From: Spongilla lacustris
Taxonomy: Eukaryota > Porifera > Demospongiae > Spongillida > Spongillidae
Direction of reading: 5' to 3'
Assembly (NCBI GenBank): GCA_949361645.1
Contig: OX442418.1
Span: 5,399,609 to 5,463,608, forward strand
Length of the DNA stretch: 64,000 nucleotides
The translations under genes and the position numbers were made by a program. Under the pieces are notes generated by a model that saw only the letters and a program-made list of their open reading frames with translations, was not told the origin of the DNA and made no database searches. Below, one piece after another: positions 28,001 to 35,498 of the stretch (positions are counted from its first letter, which is position 1; every line of letters begins with the position of its first letter).

Positions 28001-31000
28001 GCAACTTTGGTACTTGCAAACTTGCACAAACCACATACTGCCTTTGCAACATTATCTCTGTAGTCCTCTGGTATAGTACTTTCAAGAAACTCATAGTCCT
28101 TGCATCGCTTGGAATGACATGCTGGGAATAAGTGCAACAAATTTAAGAGATTGACAAGTCTACATGTATCTAGCCCAATGTCATTAGCGCTGATCAATTC
28201 TAAGGATACTAGGCTTTGAATACAGCATGCTATTGTAACAGCTGCAACAATCCGCTGCACATTTTGATCAGTTGTTTTGACTTCCAGCTGAGTCAAATGA
28301 TCAACTATTGAGAGTAGCCATTTCTGTAACATAAACTGTAATACAAAAACGTATGTAAGTAATACTCATGTACTGTATATACATGTATATGCATTATGCA
28401 CTTACATGTATATGTAGTGGGCAATCTAACCTACACATGTACATGTACATATTTTAACATTTAGTTTGATGAATCATTACATGCATATGTGTATAAGCAC
28501 ATGTTAGGCTGGTAACATTTATGTAGACATTCTCAGAGACTTGCTTTATAACCCTATGTTAATAAACAATTCAACACTTTATAAGTATATGTACATGCAC
28601 ATGTAATTTGTGCAGACCTATAAAAGCAAAACCATCAAAAATGGTATTAGTACAAGTTATGCTAATGAAATTGTAATTTATACATGTATATATTACCTGT
28701 TTTAGGTCCTCATCTATCCATACATATGGTGTCGTGTTTATAAAAATCCTTTGTTGGTACAGACATACGAATATATGAACAATAGAATCACAGACGTTCT
28801 TCATATTGAAATCAGGAATAATATTGCATCGTGACAATGTAGTGTGATAATTTTCTAAGTAAAAGTGAAGACATGTTCTCTGTGAAACATGGTGACTTGA
28901 GACCATCCAATCTAAAGCTCTTTGCGCCCAATGCTTTGATTTCGCATTTGGAAACACAACAGTGTCAAACTGATGATATATTCCTGTGGCAAAAGATACA
29001 TAAATATACAAATGAACACCAAAAATATGATACAGTTTTATAAGAAAATGGTCACTTGTTAATTTGAATCCAAATGGTTGGCATATTCAGCTTCCTACTC
29101 ATATGGTACACCATTTCTTGATTGCATGCACATGTACATGTGTATATTGGAGCCTTTCTATCAAACTTTGTTATACCCCATGCATGAGGATATGATCTAC
29201 TGCCACGAGCATCACAATTAGTTCTACGTGTATCTTTAGCTATTGATTTTGTCAATTGATTAAATCATTTAGAGTTTTTCCACTCAGTCCATGCTAGTGA
29301 TTTAATCCCCATCCATACATTTATTAATAATCACAATGGTTTCAATATGAAAATCGTCCACCGAACATACAGCTCTTGACCCTCTACCTTTAAGCACTTC
29401 TATTTGCTCCCACACCACAGCTTTCCGAGGATATACACCAATATACAACGTTATCTGGCCATCTCAGATCGTCCTTTAAAGAGTATCCAGCCGCACATCA
29501 ACTACTGGCTAAACTAGGATGCGGTTTGCCTACTAAATCGAGCAAGGAAAAAGTCCCCATAGTTTAATAAAACAGAATTAATCAAATAGCTAAACTCTTC
29601 CACTACATGTATAAACTGATTCTGAATATCCATATGGTATTTGACCTCACACTTCCAACACAAAGTGTACATGTACCACAGAGAAATGAGGGAGTACAAT
29701 AAAGACAATAATGCTGTTTCGATTAAAAAAGCAAAGCAGAGCAGGGGCCATTTTCTCAGAAACTCTCCCATATATAAAACAAGTAGCAGTTCACATATAC
29801 ATGTATTAAATAACTGCCTTATACCACATCTTACCAGAAAATGTATATTGTAACTCATGAGGTCTGATGTATATACACTGTACATGTATGCGTATGTATA
29901 TTATTGGGATGTAGTTTAAGCACTAAACTCTAAATGATTACACCGAGCCAAATTCTAAACCTGGGAAACCATTCTGTTATTTCTGATCGATACGTAAGAA
30001 CTAAAAGTGTTTTTTGAAGCACTGGATTCATGCTAGATTAAGCATTTAGTTGCTCCACACAATGCTTATTGCATTGTTTTGGCCACTTTTTACAATGTAC
30101 CAGCTTGTTTTGCCATTAGAATTTGGATTGCCAAACTTCTGGCTTTAAAAACAGCATCATTTTCAGATGAATTTCACTAAAACAATGTATTTATAAATAC
30201 GAAAGTGGGCATGCAGTGGTACGGCTCAAACCGAGAAGAACAGTTTTCAGCTTGAGCTGTACCACCGGACTGTCCACTTTATCAGTAATAACGAATTATA
30301 ATAGCAAGTTTTAATGAAATCCATGTGAAAATAGTGCTGTTTCTTAAGCCAGAAGTTTGGCAACCCAAATTCTAGTGGAAAAACAAACCAGTACATTGTA
30401 AAAGGGGCCCAAACGATTCAGTAATCATCACTCCAAACAACTACATGTACATGCTTCAATTAGCATGAAGCGAGTGCTATGAGAGAAATAAATGCCTAAC
30501 ACTTTTAGTCCTTAAAATCCTGCAAATGCGGATCCTTAACCTTTAATCTGCGTGAAACGATCCTGAATTCAGGATCGGTAAAATCTTGAATTCAGGATGG
30601 TGAGTTCTGTCGTTTATAACAACCACTGCAGTGAAAATTAAAATCATTAAAACATAAAAGCTGTTTCTTTCAACAATGGTGCACACATCTATAGCATGGA
30701 ATAATTTTTATCATCTAGAAAGCTGCCCAAACTTCAAGGATGCATATGCACATTCGTTGCTCCCGCGTACATAAATTAAATGATTAGCAATTTATAGTTT
30801 GTAATGCTTACAAAGAGCATTGAACATATCAATTTTACTCTTTTTCACTACTTATTGGTGGTAGCACCTCCAGACTCTTGGTAGAAGTTGTATTTTTATC
30901 AAACTTGTACACAAAATAATAGAAAAGGGTAATTTATTATCACTGTCCGAGCATCCGCCCCTTCTTTTTATGTCCCAACAGTACTGGTGACAGCATTTCT

Positions 31001-33232
31001 ACCAATGCCAGGCATTTCTGCATCGCTCTCAACGACAGAAATGCTTTTTTATTTTTATTTGATTGGGGGGGGGGGGGTCGCATTTACCATTGATAGGTGC
31101 ATAAACATTGTGTTGCTAGGCAATAATAACATGACAATACAACAGCTAGATTTGTCACAAAAACCCATGTATGGGTTGTGCAATATAGCCACACATGAAT
31201 GAAACAAGATATACAAACCATTCTCTTTGAGAAAGTTAGTGTTATACATGTATAAGATTTTGATGGGTAATGGTGGTGTAAAATGGAAATGAACAAGGGA
31301 TTGGAGATACAATAATTCTGCAGCAAGATAAATGTAAAGCCATTTTTATAAAGTGCTAAACATAGGAATAATTATTGTATCTCCAAACTCTTGCTCCCTT
31401 ACTTTTTACACCACCATTGCTTTCAAATCCTATATATATTTACCACTACCTTTCTCAGCAACAATGTTTTTATATCTTGTATATGCGCACTTGACAGTCA
31501 AAAATTTAATAATCATTTTTTAAAATCAACTGAATGAAAGGATTCCTTTAAATCATTTTAGTCCCCTAGATTGATTGATTGATTTACAGCTAGAACCAGT
31601 CTCTTAATTGTCCTTATTATTATTATTATATCGATATATACAGCTGCAGAGTGTTTTGTCGCATTGATTTAAGAATCGCTACTATTTTATAAAGGCCCAA
31701 AGATCAGTGAAGTTATACCCTAGCTGCATTGAGCAAATGTTGTATAGTAAGTTAATGTAATGAATAGGGTCATTTTTGACCGCAAATAAACATCTTTAAT
31801 AATAAATTATCATTGAAATACTGATATAAATATTCTATCATATCATTCCTTTATACTTGACCCCACAATGTCTGATATGCCACTACATGTAGCTCAGGTT
31901 TTAAAGTTAGGGTGCCAAATGGCTCTTTAATGTTTTCTCTTCTTGCTGCACTTAAATATTGTGACACTCCAGATTATTACAAAACAGTAAAAACAAAATC
32001 ATAATGTCCTGGTTCTAAATCACTGTGGTAGATATTGATAACGATTCAAGATAATTTTTCAATGTTACATTGTTACATTGCATGTATTTGTATTTCTATT
32101 CCTGTCAAAATTTTAAAAACCCATAAACTTTTTTTCCATATATGTCATATATGGTCTTTACATTCACTTTGACACCACTAACAATCACTGTAATAATGCA
32201 AAGGTTTGTCATTCTATTTCTGGTAAAGGTTTCTTTCTGAACAATACGTATACAGAATGAACGAAATTTGGAAGGTGGAAGCCATTACCGTATGGCTAAA
32301 AGCATAAGAGCTTTTTTTAAAAAATCTACATGTAGGTGGAAGACGGCCTCCATAAAAATGAGATAGTGGGCAAGTGGAGAGCAACAGATGCAGTGAGCAT
32401 TAAATTGACCTTTCTAATCCTACAATTTTTATGTCTTGTTCATGGCTGAAAACTCTATGTAAACATTATTGGGATTACTACTGTAGAGGTAAGAGTTCTA
32501 TGTAAATCTATTACATGTAAAAGTACATGTATCATACACATGTACATGCACATGTATCTCATACCTCGTGCATGTGCAGCAGTTACTGGAATAATCAAGC
32601 TTCGATACACGTTATCCTGCTTGTCACAGTCAGGATATTGGAGATATTCATAATATAACTCCATATCAGGATTTTGATACTTGCATACACCATATATATA
32701 TTGTAAAGCTCTAGAACTCTCAATTAAGGAGACTGGAATATTCATGGTGCCCTCCATCATGAGGTAGCCTTCTTGTGGTTCTCTGAATGAGAAACCCAAC
32801 ACAGATAAATAGTACACAAAGTTGGTACTGCATGTTAGAATCACACATAGTATGAATTGCATTAATGCTACATACAAAAACGTACAAAAAAAATGTCGGA
32901 AAACATATGACACTTGCATATGTAAAAAGCCCAAAACTACATTTGAAGAGATAACATACATGTAACTCGACAAAATATGAATATATAATGTCACGTAATT
33001 ATTTATATTACAATCGTAATGTAATAATAAATTCCCTTACCTTGTATGCTTAAATTCAGTTGTTGTAGCATTCCAATTTCCCAAGTCTTTGTGTCCAAAG
33101 CATATATTTAGAGTAGGTGTATTTTGATCCCACCCCCAGGCCTTAAGTGGTACAAGTGCATGGAAAGTAACTGCAATGGAGCTGTCATCAGGAAAACTGA
33201 TTGTGCTTTTTTCCAAGAATGTTTTTGCTTCA
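3840..33232 (-). CDS. RNF213/mysterin-like AAA+ E3 ubiquitin ligase, N-terminal two-fifths, 22 exons seen
   Basis: Giant cytosolic AAA+ protein with ubiquitin ligase activity, linked in vertebrates to antimicrobial ubiquitylation and lipid droplets (family knowledge). At least 22 GT-AG exons on the minus strand, given separately below, total about 5.4 kb (~1,800 codons). In order they show a CBM20-like segment (GHKDLGNWN), a stalk, a linker with FVNLSLTTSAGEGD and FYNLNYYTTRQLL, two UBA-like segments, a block with QRAVQDPGFGRIFCLVHAEK, then Walker A EEPGMGKS. These landmarks occur in the family's order. The initiator exon lies right of 33232 and was not found. The later AAA modules, RING and E3 shell are absent. 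I see no next exon between 1 and 3839, so the gene either continues beyond the window across a >3.8 kb intron or is truncated. Introns are filled with transposons. Confidence 0.85.
4133..4319 (-). CDS. RNF213-like exon, segment before AAA1 Walker A
   Basis: Acceptor ATCTTAG, donor AGTAAGTT. Encodes GYKLVIVCCEESLERSHFVS, then YDEQKYADYLMHNF and FVDCEK. It continues directly into the exon with the Walker A motif. Confidence 0.75.
4915..5053 (-). CDS. RNF213-like exon with QRAVxDPGxxxxFCLVxAExLSY
   Basis: Acceptor TTCTAAG, donor GGTATGAA. Encodes WQRAVQDPGFGRIFCLVHAE and KLSYKVGDGVLKSLDKH. The QRxxxDPGxxxIxCLVxAxxLSY pattern is diagnostic of RNF213. Confidence 0.85.
5117..5223 (-). CDS. RNF213-like exon with LPTxxEVLxC
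   Basis: Acceptor TTACAG, donor GTATGATG. Encodes VLKTVLSLYMKDCSNLLPTL and EEVLVCSDNTSEEEV; LP(T/S)xxEVLxCxxxTxxEEV is a well-conserved RNF213 motif just ahead of AAA1. Confidence 0.85.
5287..5364 (-). CDS. RNF213-like exon upstream of AAA1
   Basis: Short exon between acceptor ATACAG and donor GGTATCTT encoding KITVQRTFPSQQLKTGIPNL followed by LIAKP. Assigned from frame and its position ahead of the next two strongly matching exons. Confidence 0.65.
5814..6294. mobile_element. palindromic MITE, GGGACAGTG family, copy 2 (truncated)
   Basis: The left arm begins GGGACAGTCCAGC (two bases shorter than other copies), passes the central inverted core near 6180-6275 and stops after CTGTAT, where other copies continue with CTCCGTAACGG. 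From 6295 the sequence is hAT subterminal repeat, so the right arm is lost at the junction. Lies in a RNF213-like intron. Confidence 0.8.
6295..7361 (+). mobile_element. hAT transposon remnant with BED finger and dimerisation domain
   Basis: The right end reads CGCGTCAACACTG, the complement of a CAGTGTTGACGCG hAT terminus, preceded by many (T)TAATCG words typical of subterminal repeats. Inside, about 6485-6640 encodes SAWQYF, CLKCCKW and a NTTNMR...KSAH pattern, a BED zinc finger with two stops. Positions 6930-7130 encode LARKYLAIPVSTAPSERVF, the hAT C-terminal dimerisation region, with a frameshift after VFQQ. The catalytic middle is mostly missing, and the left terminus is not intact. Confidence 0.75.
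7694..7901 (-). CDS. RNF213-like exon: second UBA-like segment
   Basis: Acceptor TTGCTTCAG, donor GGTGCATA. Encodes an acidic lead (SSVSDEELLTPVQQI) then MSGYTLEQATKALEMY and NIEDAMQHLLN, matching a UBA helix pattern. An acidic DSDESDEDLKL tail follows. With the previous exon this makes two consecutive UBA-like modules. Confidence 0.75.
8752..9457 (-). CDS. RNF213-like exon: linker and first UBA-like segment
   Basis: 710-nt-class exon between acceptor TTTCAG and donor GGTAAGAT. The first part has CRQKFYNLNYYTTRQLLILR, a strong RNF213 linker motif. The last third has DQMEFDKKLALAAVHNCND followed by VYDAANWCMEKI, which has the spacing of a UBA domain (hydrophobic-F at the MGF position, AAxWxxE at the end). 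Confidence 0.8.
9889..10361. mobile_element. left part of an older palindrome-bearing repeat, split by BEL/Pao
   Basis: Contains a ~300 bp near-perfect hairpin centred near 10020 (arms around GGTGGTGCAATAAGCAAGG and CCTTGTTTCCTTG), then a single-copy-like tail. It matches 50941-51400. The match resumes at about 14537, so the intervening DNA was inserted into this repeat. Confidence 0.75.
10640..11080 (+). pseudogene. BEL/Pao gag N-terminal fragment
   Basis: Open frame with a coiled lead (EKLGILEKLDAEIIDLTLTE, EEALAEEIEQADACKAK) and then KLPKLTLKRFTGERTAWSTF and WEFFESSIH, the DUF1759-type gag signature of Pao elements. It stops at 11080 where unrelated sequence begins. Confidence 0.75.
11280..13245 (-). 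mobile_element. non-LTR retrotransposon fragments, partly inverted
   Basis: Minus strand 13245-12888 encodes an RT-distal segment (PLEAIIRQIFLPSLTG, ELMALPVRLYGLGIINP). Plus strand 11500-12140 encodes its downstream C-terminal part: DPLGHHALTCKCG, RHNALR, PDHSQSWPADILVKHWNHG and ALDISVVSPLNPS. These resemble a zinc knuckle plus restriction-like endonuclease, as in R2/NeSL-type elements. Positions 11300-11420 are a reverse complement of 12003-12125, so the 3' end is present twice in opposite orientation. All parts are broken by stops. Confidence 0.55.
13286..14206 (+). pseudogene. BEL/Pao integrase and C-terminal fragment
   Basis: Encodes RFKRFIVRRG, then VYWVFKLEREP (WxFxLExxPWWGG-type motif), ERMV, and NSQSFVSSEDLDEPSHLLTG. 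Next come RARYL, WQRWKREYLLELREQH and ELVTGSDGQHRGAFVEV ... QHLYPLAV. The order is that of a Pao integrase catalytic end plus the DUF5641-like tail. Several stops and frameshifts. Confidence 0.75.
14537..14850. mobile_element. right part of the older repeat split by BEL/Pao
   Basis: From CATATTGCATACTGCTAGGC to CCTACATAGGACCCAC this tracks 51387-51805 of the intact copy, including AATTGCACCTGCTTG and AACGGCCCTGTTTAGC. Together with 9889-10361 it reconstructs one insertion target. Confidence 0.7.
15548..15823 (-). CDS. RNF213-like exon, linker with LEDLxxLESKLxLIxxKA
   Basis: Acceptor TTATGCAG, donor TGTGAGTT. Encodes YGQLRSIQEHGYYVVKLPS and TLEDLMDLESKLILIQRKAD. A ~6 kb intron filled with a nested BEL/Pao element follows. 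Confidence 0.75.
15862..16080. mobile_element. small palindromic MITE (~219 bp)
   Basis: Arms GTGAAAGTAAAAGT...ATGAGAAGTGGGTCATG and their complement pair across a centre near 15970 with few mismatches. It lies in a RNF213-like intron and has no coding capacity. Confidence 0.75.
16468..16688 (-). CDS. RNF213-like exon, linker with FVNLSL...SAGEGD
   Basis: Acceptor ATTGTCAG, donor GGTATGAT. Encodes AELQGFVNLSLTTSAGEGD, GYQSLIYDHPRDVHFNELAK and YYAVLWEA. The pairing of an FVNLAxxSAGE-like motif with a downstream GYxxLIY and LW is characteristic of RNF213 linkers, so this is one of the stronger family anchors. Confidence 0.8.
16965..17127 (-). CDS. RNF213-like exon, linker
   Basis: Acceptor CTTGTAG, donor GGTAGATT. 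Encodes VKSTLDDQTLKVATSQPKGI and IIETRLQCLQALLKSIDVIK. Confidence 0.65.
17223..17797 (-). CDS. RNF213-like exon, stalk/linker
   Basis: Large exon (575 nt) between acceptor ATGTTAG and donor GGTAAGTG. Begins GIEDLKADLNQDIDSEQINS, includes LRIRNKVFFLIWKNSIANAQ and ends SYYERIVQM. No interruptions. Confidence 0.7.
18236..18541 (-). CDS. RNF213-like exon, stalk
   Basis: Acceptor CTTTGTAG, donor GGTACATG. Encodes SWSHLSSGTVTVCVIRKLEK and LRIQELKFYTDHLKGIHHFC. The donor is followed by TACATGTAC, the word that recurs throughout this genome. Confidence 0.65.
18615..18792 (-). CDS. RNF213-like exon, stalk
   Basis: Acceptor GTTACAG, donor GGTGAGGG. Encodes AVNTAVSALNMAGDSIGTPD and DDLLQWSLWPTFMKIY; the intron before it is about 50 bp. 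Confidence 0.65.
18845..18967 (-). CDS. RNF213-like exon, stalk
   Basis: Acceptor TTTTAG, donor GGTTTTTT. Encodes SYAAKMSDLLFLVGMRKTTP and a continuing helix ending RMNEQ. Confidence 0.6.
19022..19123 (-). CDS. RNF213-like exon, stalk
   Basis: 102-nt exon between ACCCAG and GGTATTAT encoding VWESLCDADIPSKKYLKDIW and ILTKIVEERIHK. Only about 50 bp of intron separates it from its 5' neighbour. Confidence 0.65.
19175..19478 (-). CDS. RNF213-like exon, stalk
   Basis: Acceptor TTGTTAG, donor GGTACAAT. Begins PELMVSATMHMLLKLKGKRY and ends near RSRAIFELE. It is a continuous open frame with predicted helices. Confidence 0.65.
19971..20090 (-). CDS. RNF213-like exon, stalk
   Basis: Acceptor TTTTGTAG, donor GTATAC. 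Encodes LNVKQIMYVRSVLFTEPQLY and DTLVQLIAKIEILFNINM. Preceded by a ~7.5 kb intron containing several MITEs and a Gypsy remnant. Confidence 0.6.
20318..20535. mobile_element. half of a GGGACGTTC-type palindromic MITE
   Basis: Begins GGAACGTTCTGAGATTTTGATGC, whose complement ends another element at 24600. It continues with the arm also seen near 25480-25580 and stops after the GAGATACAGTTGAACAAA core word. The second arm is missing. Confidence 0.6.
20660..21861 (+). mobile_element. Ty3/Gypsy gag-protease remnant
   Basis: TGGTATCAGAAGT at 20671 looks like a primer-binding site. Downstream are gag (FAKGSNFNLWIQRLELCFKE; QRKLHSAYQ; LLEFSGQLRMLVDKAYPS) and a zinc knuckle CxNCKKTGHVWQN with a stop in place of its third residue. 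A protease loop LVDTGSSVTCTLL and VNGESLSLCGQTNV follow. Frames change several times; nothing beyond the protease remains. The protease keeps the DTG triad. Confidence 0.75.
22278..22370 (+). pseudogene. C2H2 zinc-finger fragment
   Basis: One frame reads CTMCDKKYASSQSLYQHRRAVH, a single C-x2-C...H-x4-H finger, preceded by a basic KRKRRTRAE stretch in another frame. Probably a leftover from a mobile element or exon. Too short to assign. Confidence 0.4.
22964..23082. repeat. short tandem repeat with AGACACACACCAGG units
   Basis: Four to five imperfect copies of a ~24-26 bp unit containing CAAGAGACAC(A)C(A)CCAGG(T)ATGCA. Copies differ by a few bases each. Confidence 0.6.
23374..23696. mobile_element. 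Tc1/mariner-type MITE, CAGTG ends, copy 2
   Basis: Ends CAGTGCCGTCCACCCACAAG and its near-perfect complement, flanked by TA at 23372-23373 and 23697-23698. The interior is strikingly CpG-rich and built from TCGAG/GCGCG/CGAGT words, unlike the A/T-rich surroundings. Fresher than the copy at 3385. Confidence 0.9.
23990..24600. mobile_element. arm segments of a GGGACGTTC-type palindromic MITE
   Basis: Two successive arm-like segments (around TGAAGTGGTGAAAATAGGAAG at 24188 and GAATTTAAAAATAGAAAGTC at 24492) surround the shared core word AATCAAGCGGGAAAACGTGG near 24238. The right terminus reads TAGAACGTCCC at 24600. It is immediately followed by another element at 24611. Confidence 0.6.
24611..26190. 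mobile_element. palindromic MITE, GGGACAGTT family, hosting a nested MITE
   Basis: The left end GGGACAGTTGACACAAAAATGG pairs with the right end near 26155-26190 (GGCCATTTTCACGTGAACTGTCCC). The arms from about 25465 and 26150 are inverted copies around a centre near 25800. Its left arm is split by the GGGACAGTG-family element at 24677-25456, which sits in a (TA)n tract. Gene-free. Confidence 0.75.
24677..25456. mobile_element. palindromic MITE, GGGACAGTG family, copy 3 (nested)
   Basis: Complete copy with ends GGGACAGTGTCC and GGACACTGTCCC inserted in TATA-rich DNA inside the element at 24611-26190. Both arms and the central inverted core near 25040-25140 are intact. Closest in sequence to copy 1. 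Confidence 0.85.
26635..26649. repeat. poly-C tract
   Basis: Fifteen consecutive C residues in an intron of the RNF213-like gene. Confidence 0.9.
26740..27533. mobile_element. palindromic MITE, GGGACAGTG family, copy 4
   Basis: Ends GGGACAGTGTCC and GGACACTGTTCC, flanked by TAT/ATA-rich DNA. More diverged than copies 1 and 3, notably in the left arm, but the central core (GAATTTAGCGGGAAAACGTG) is recognisable. Confidence 0.8.
27593..27779 (-). CDS. RNF213-like exon, stalk
   Basis: Acceptor CTTTAAG, donor GGTAAATA. Encodes LVEYVDKMKPFFLLDPLLLP and FTLWMQRRFFEDVECIGQTE. It lies directly downstream of a MITE in the large intron that follows. Confidence 0.65.
27836..28335 (-). CDS. RNF213-like exon, stalk
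   Basis: 500-nt exon between acceptor TATTACAG and donor AGTATGTT. Encodes helical sequence including VADPVPWLCAMPLVHFLKQQ, resembling the PWLYALP-type motif of RNF213 stalk sequences. Open across its length. Confidence 0.7.
28697..28983 (-). CDS. RNF213-like exon, N-terminal stalk region
   Basis: Acceptor TTGCCACAG, donor GGTAATAT. Encodes an uninterrupted helical segment (FDTVVFPNAKSKHWAQRALD ... VCLYQQRIF). Position between the CBM20 exons and the stalk exons is the main reason for assignment. Confidence 0.65.
29990..30520. mobile_element. palindromic element (~530 bp)
   Basis: Arms beginning ACTAAAAGTGTT and ending AACACTTTTAGT pair across a centre near 30250. Paired words include GCCAAACTTCTGGCTT with AAGCCAGAAGTTTGGC and AGTGGTACGGCTCAA with TTGAGCTGTACCAC. 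Non-coding, in a RNF213-like intron. Confidence 0.7.
31215..31468. mobile_element. palindromic MITE related to the arm at 40620
   Basis: Arms pair TGGTGGTGTAAAA and GGAGATACAATAATT with their complements about 130 bp downstream (AATTATTGTATCTCC, TTTTTACACCACCA). The same GTGGTGTAAAA...GAACAAGGGATT words recur at 40660-40715 as one arm. Confidence 0.65.
31500..32450. other. no recognisable gene
   Basis: A/T-rich intronic sequence between RNF213-like exons; I see no coding pattern, RNA gene or clear element here. Confidence 0.5.
32565..32782 (-). CDS. RNF213-like exon following the CBM20 segment
   Basis: Acceptor CATTCAG, donor GGTATGAG. Encodes YLMMEGTMNIPVSLIESS then LYYEYLQYPDCDKQDNVYRS, which fits the second half of a CBM20 beta sandwich and the following connector. 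In frame throughout. Confidence 0.7.
33041..33232 (-). CDS. RNF213-like exon: CBM20-like carbohydrate-binding segment
   Basis: Bounded by acceptor TTTCACAG and donor GGTAAGGG. It encodes VTFHALVPLKAWGWD followed by ICFGHKDLGNWN; the G-x-x-x-LG-x-W pattern is the CBM20 starch-binding signature, which RNF213 carries near its N-terminus. This is the most upstream exon I could recognise. Confidence 0.75.
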
Positions 33233-33527
33233 CTGTGAAAGTTTAAAAGACAAAGATGTAATGCCAATACATCACTTATGAGAAGCACAAGCAAATAAAG
33301 CTAACAGGATTAGAAAGTATGCATGAGAACATACGAGCTGCTTAATTGATAATGTATGCACCATGAATTTTTTTTTGGAACAATGTCAAATGTAAAACTA
33401 CAATGCAATCAAGTGAATATTCTCTTCAAAAAGTAGTGGCTTTCAAATGAATACAAATTTGAGATTAGGATTAATTAGTAAAGTAATTTAATTTATGTGA
33501 TTGTAATGACTATGTGCGCTTGTACAG

Positions 33528-34400
33528 ATGTGTGTGCAAAAAGTAGATGCAAATATAAAGAAAAAATGGTCCTGCTCTGCTCAGTGTCACCCAGGACATT
33601 CTTGCACTAATGGAGAACACAGAAAACCCTTGTGCAAAATGGATTTAGCAGCTGAATTGAATGAAGATGATGAAGATGACAAAGACACTGGAGTTAATAT
33701 ATGTACTGTTAAACTGACAACGTACCACAAGGCAATATTTGCATCTCCAAAAAGTTGGCAAGATGATCTTATAATAGCTGCGGCACAATACATGTATATG
33801 TGGAAACAGCAGCACCCATCCATACATGGCTTTCAACCACCTGCACTTCCAGAATTTGTCTATGATTCCACCACAGGAGCAGTTTGTACAAATCATAAAT
33901 AAAAATCATTGGATTGCGGCATCCACTTTTGGTTGCCAAAAAGCCTGCATCAGACTTTTTGACTGCAACAGAGGTAAAGAGCTCACAAGTCTTACCTGTA
34001 CATGTACTTCAAATACCAGAAAACCAACTCTCTGTTGAGTTTGTAGATGTTCTAATGCAGGAAGGATCACATGACTGTGGATTATTTGCTCTGGCGTATA
34101 TCACTTCCATTTGTTATCGACAAGATCCAGCGATTCTATTGTATATACAGAATGCCACATTTTGGAGTGTATTTAGGATGGAGTGATGACTGCCTTCCCA
34201 TCTTCTGCATGCAGACATCTTAAGCCATCTATCAGGAAGAGTGTACTAGTATACATTATATGCTGGCATATTAATGATGGCTCCAAAATGATACAACATG
34301 ATATTTTCCAGCAGCGGTTCCATGTAGCCTGCATGAAAATTGACAAAAGTGTTCACAAAGATTGCAGGTCAATGTGAAACTGCCCTTTGTGCAGTATAAA
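33528..34400 (+). pseudogene. Ulp1-like (C48) cysteine protease with PHD-like tail, frameshifted
   Basis: First frame (33528-33902): a Cys-rich lead (CSAQCHPGHSC) and a protease approach region (SWQDDLIIAAAQYMYMWKQQ, FQPPALPEFV). The protease core continues in other frames: NHWIAAST with the catalytic His, LFDCNRG with the Asp, and QEGSHDCGLFALAYITSICY with the Gln and Cys of C48 peptidases. From 34225 VYIICWHINDGSKMIQHDI and QRFHVACMKI resemble a PHD finger in which some Cys are lost, with CPLC at the end. At least two frameshifts. Such C48-PHD fusions are usually repeat-associated. It lies upstream of the RNF213-like exons on the other strand. Confidence 0.7.
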
Positions 34401-34479
34401 CTGATCGTCACTACTTGAGTGCAGAAAGGTATAAACTTCCAAAAGAGTAGTGGGCAGTTCAAGACACTGTAAATTCTAA

Positions 34480-34915
34480 ACCAATAACTAGATGCTCTTG
34501 AAACCTTATATATAATTAATAGTGGTGAGTGTACTATGTTTTGTAATTATATTCATAATATATAATCCAAATACAAGGCTACTTAGTGCAAAAATGCATA
34601 ACTTTCTTATAAACCTTTCATAAATTCTAAATGAAAAGCTAATATAAATGTTTATAATGCAGGCTAAGGTGATGAACAAATATACAGAGAGTTATGTGTT
34701 CTTACATACTTCTGTTAGGGTGTGGCTTTCAAAATAGTTGAAAATGTATGTCTGTAAAAAATGCTTCAAGTTCTAAATGCAGTATTATAAAAAAAAAAAC
34801 TAAGAAATTCCATAGAGTAAACTCAATGGTACAATCAAGTCACAGAGTTTTTTTAAAAGTACTTATTAAGGAAAATGCAAATGAATAAAATTATTGGTGT
34901 GTAACTCTTCTGTGT
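34480..34915. other. no recognisable gene
   Basis: A/T-rich sequence with long A and T runs between the protease pseudogene and the DDE transposon remnant. Nothing assigned. Confidence 0.5.
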
Positions 34916-35498
34916 GACTTGTAGATTTATTCTTACTAGTTCTTTGCCAGGACAGTGACCTTCTAAATAGGCACACATAAACTCACGAGCTTTTCTGAAG
35001 TATTTTTGGATAAGTTATGGATTGATTGAGTCCAGGGCATGCGGTATACACTGTAATAAGACGCAACCGAGGAAGAGTGTAGTTGGTGTGAGCTCTTGTA
35101 TACCTCTTTACGTGCACCCAGCATCTCCCTATAGGGTTAAGCTCACAATGAAATTAGGGTAGCAGTATGCATGTGTGGCCATGTTGATGCAGAAAGTGTT
35201 GAAGCCTCGTCTTTTCGTCTTGGAAGTTCTGATGAGTGGCAATTTCCTTTCTCATATCAGCCAGCTTCATTTTCACCCTATACTTCACCCTTTCCTTCAC
35301 AACTTGAGTAAGCCCTATAGGAATTCCTTTACTCTTAACAAGCTTCTGTACCTTTCCTTTCCACATGGTATCCCTCATGCAAGGTTGCTTTCCTCCACAT
35401 TTGGCATTCATGTGCATGGCAACTAGTGCATCCTGAGAATATGCATTGTGACAGCTGCTATTGTCAAATATCCATGTGATTTTGTACCCCTCACTCTA

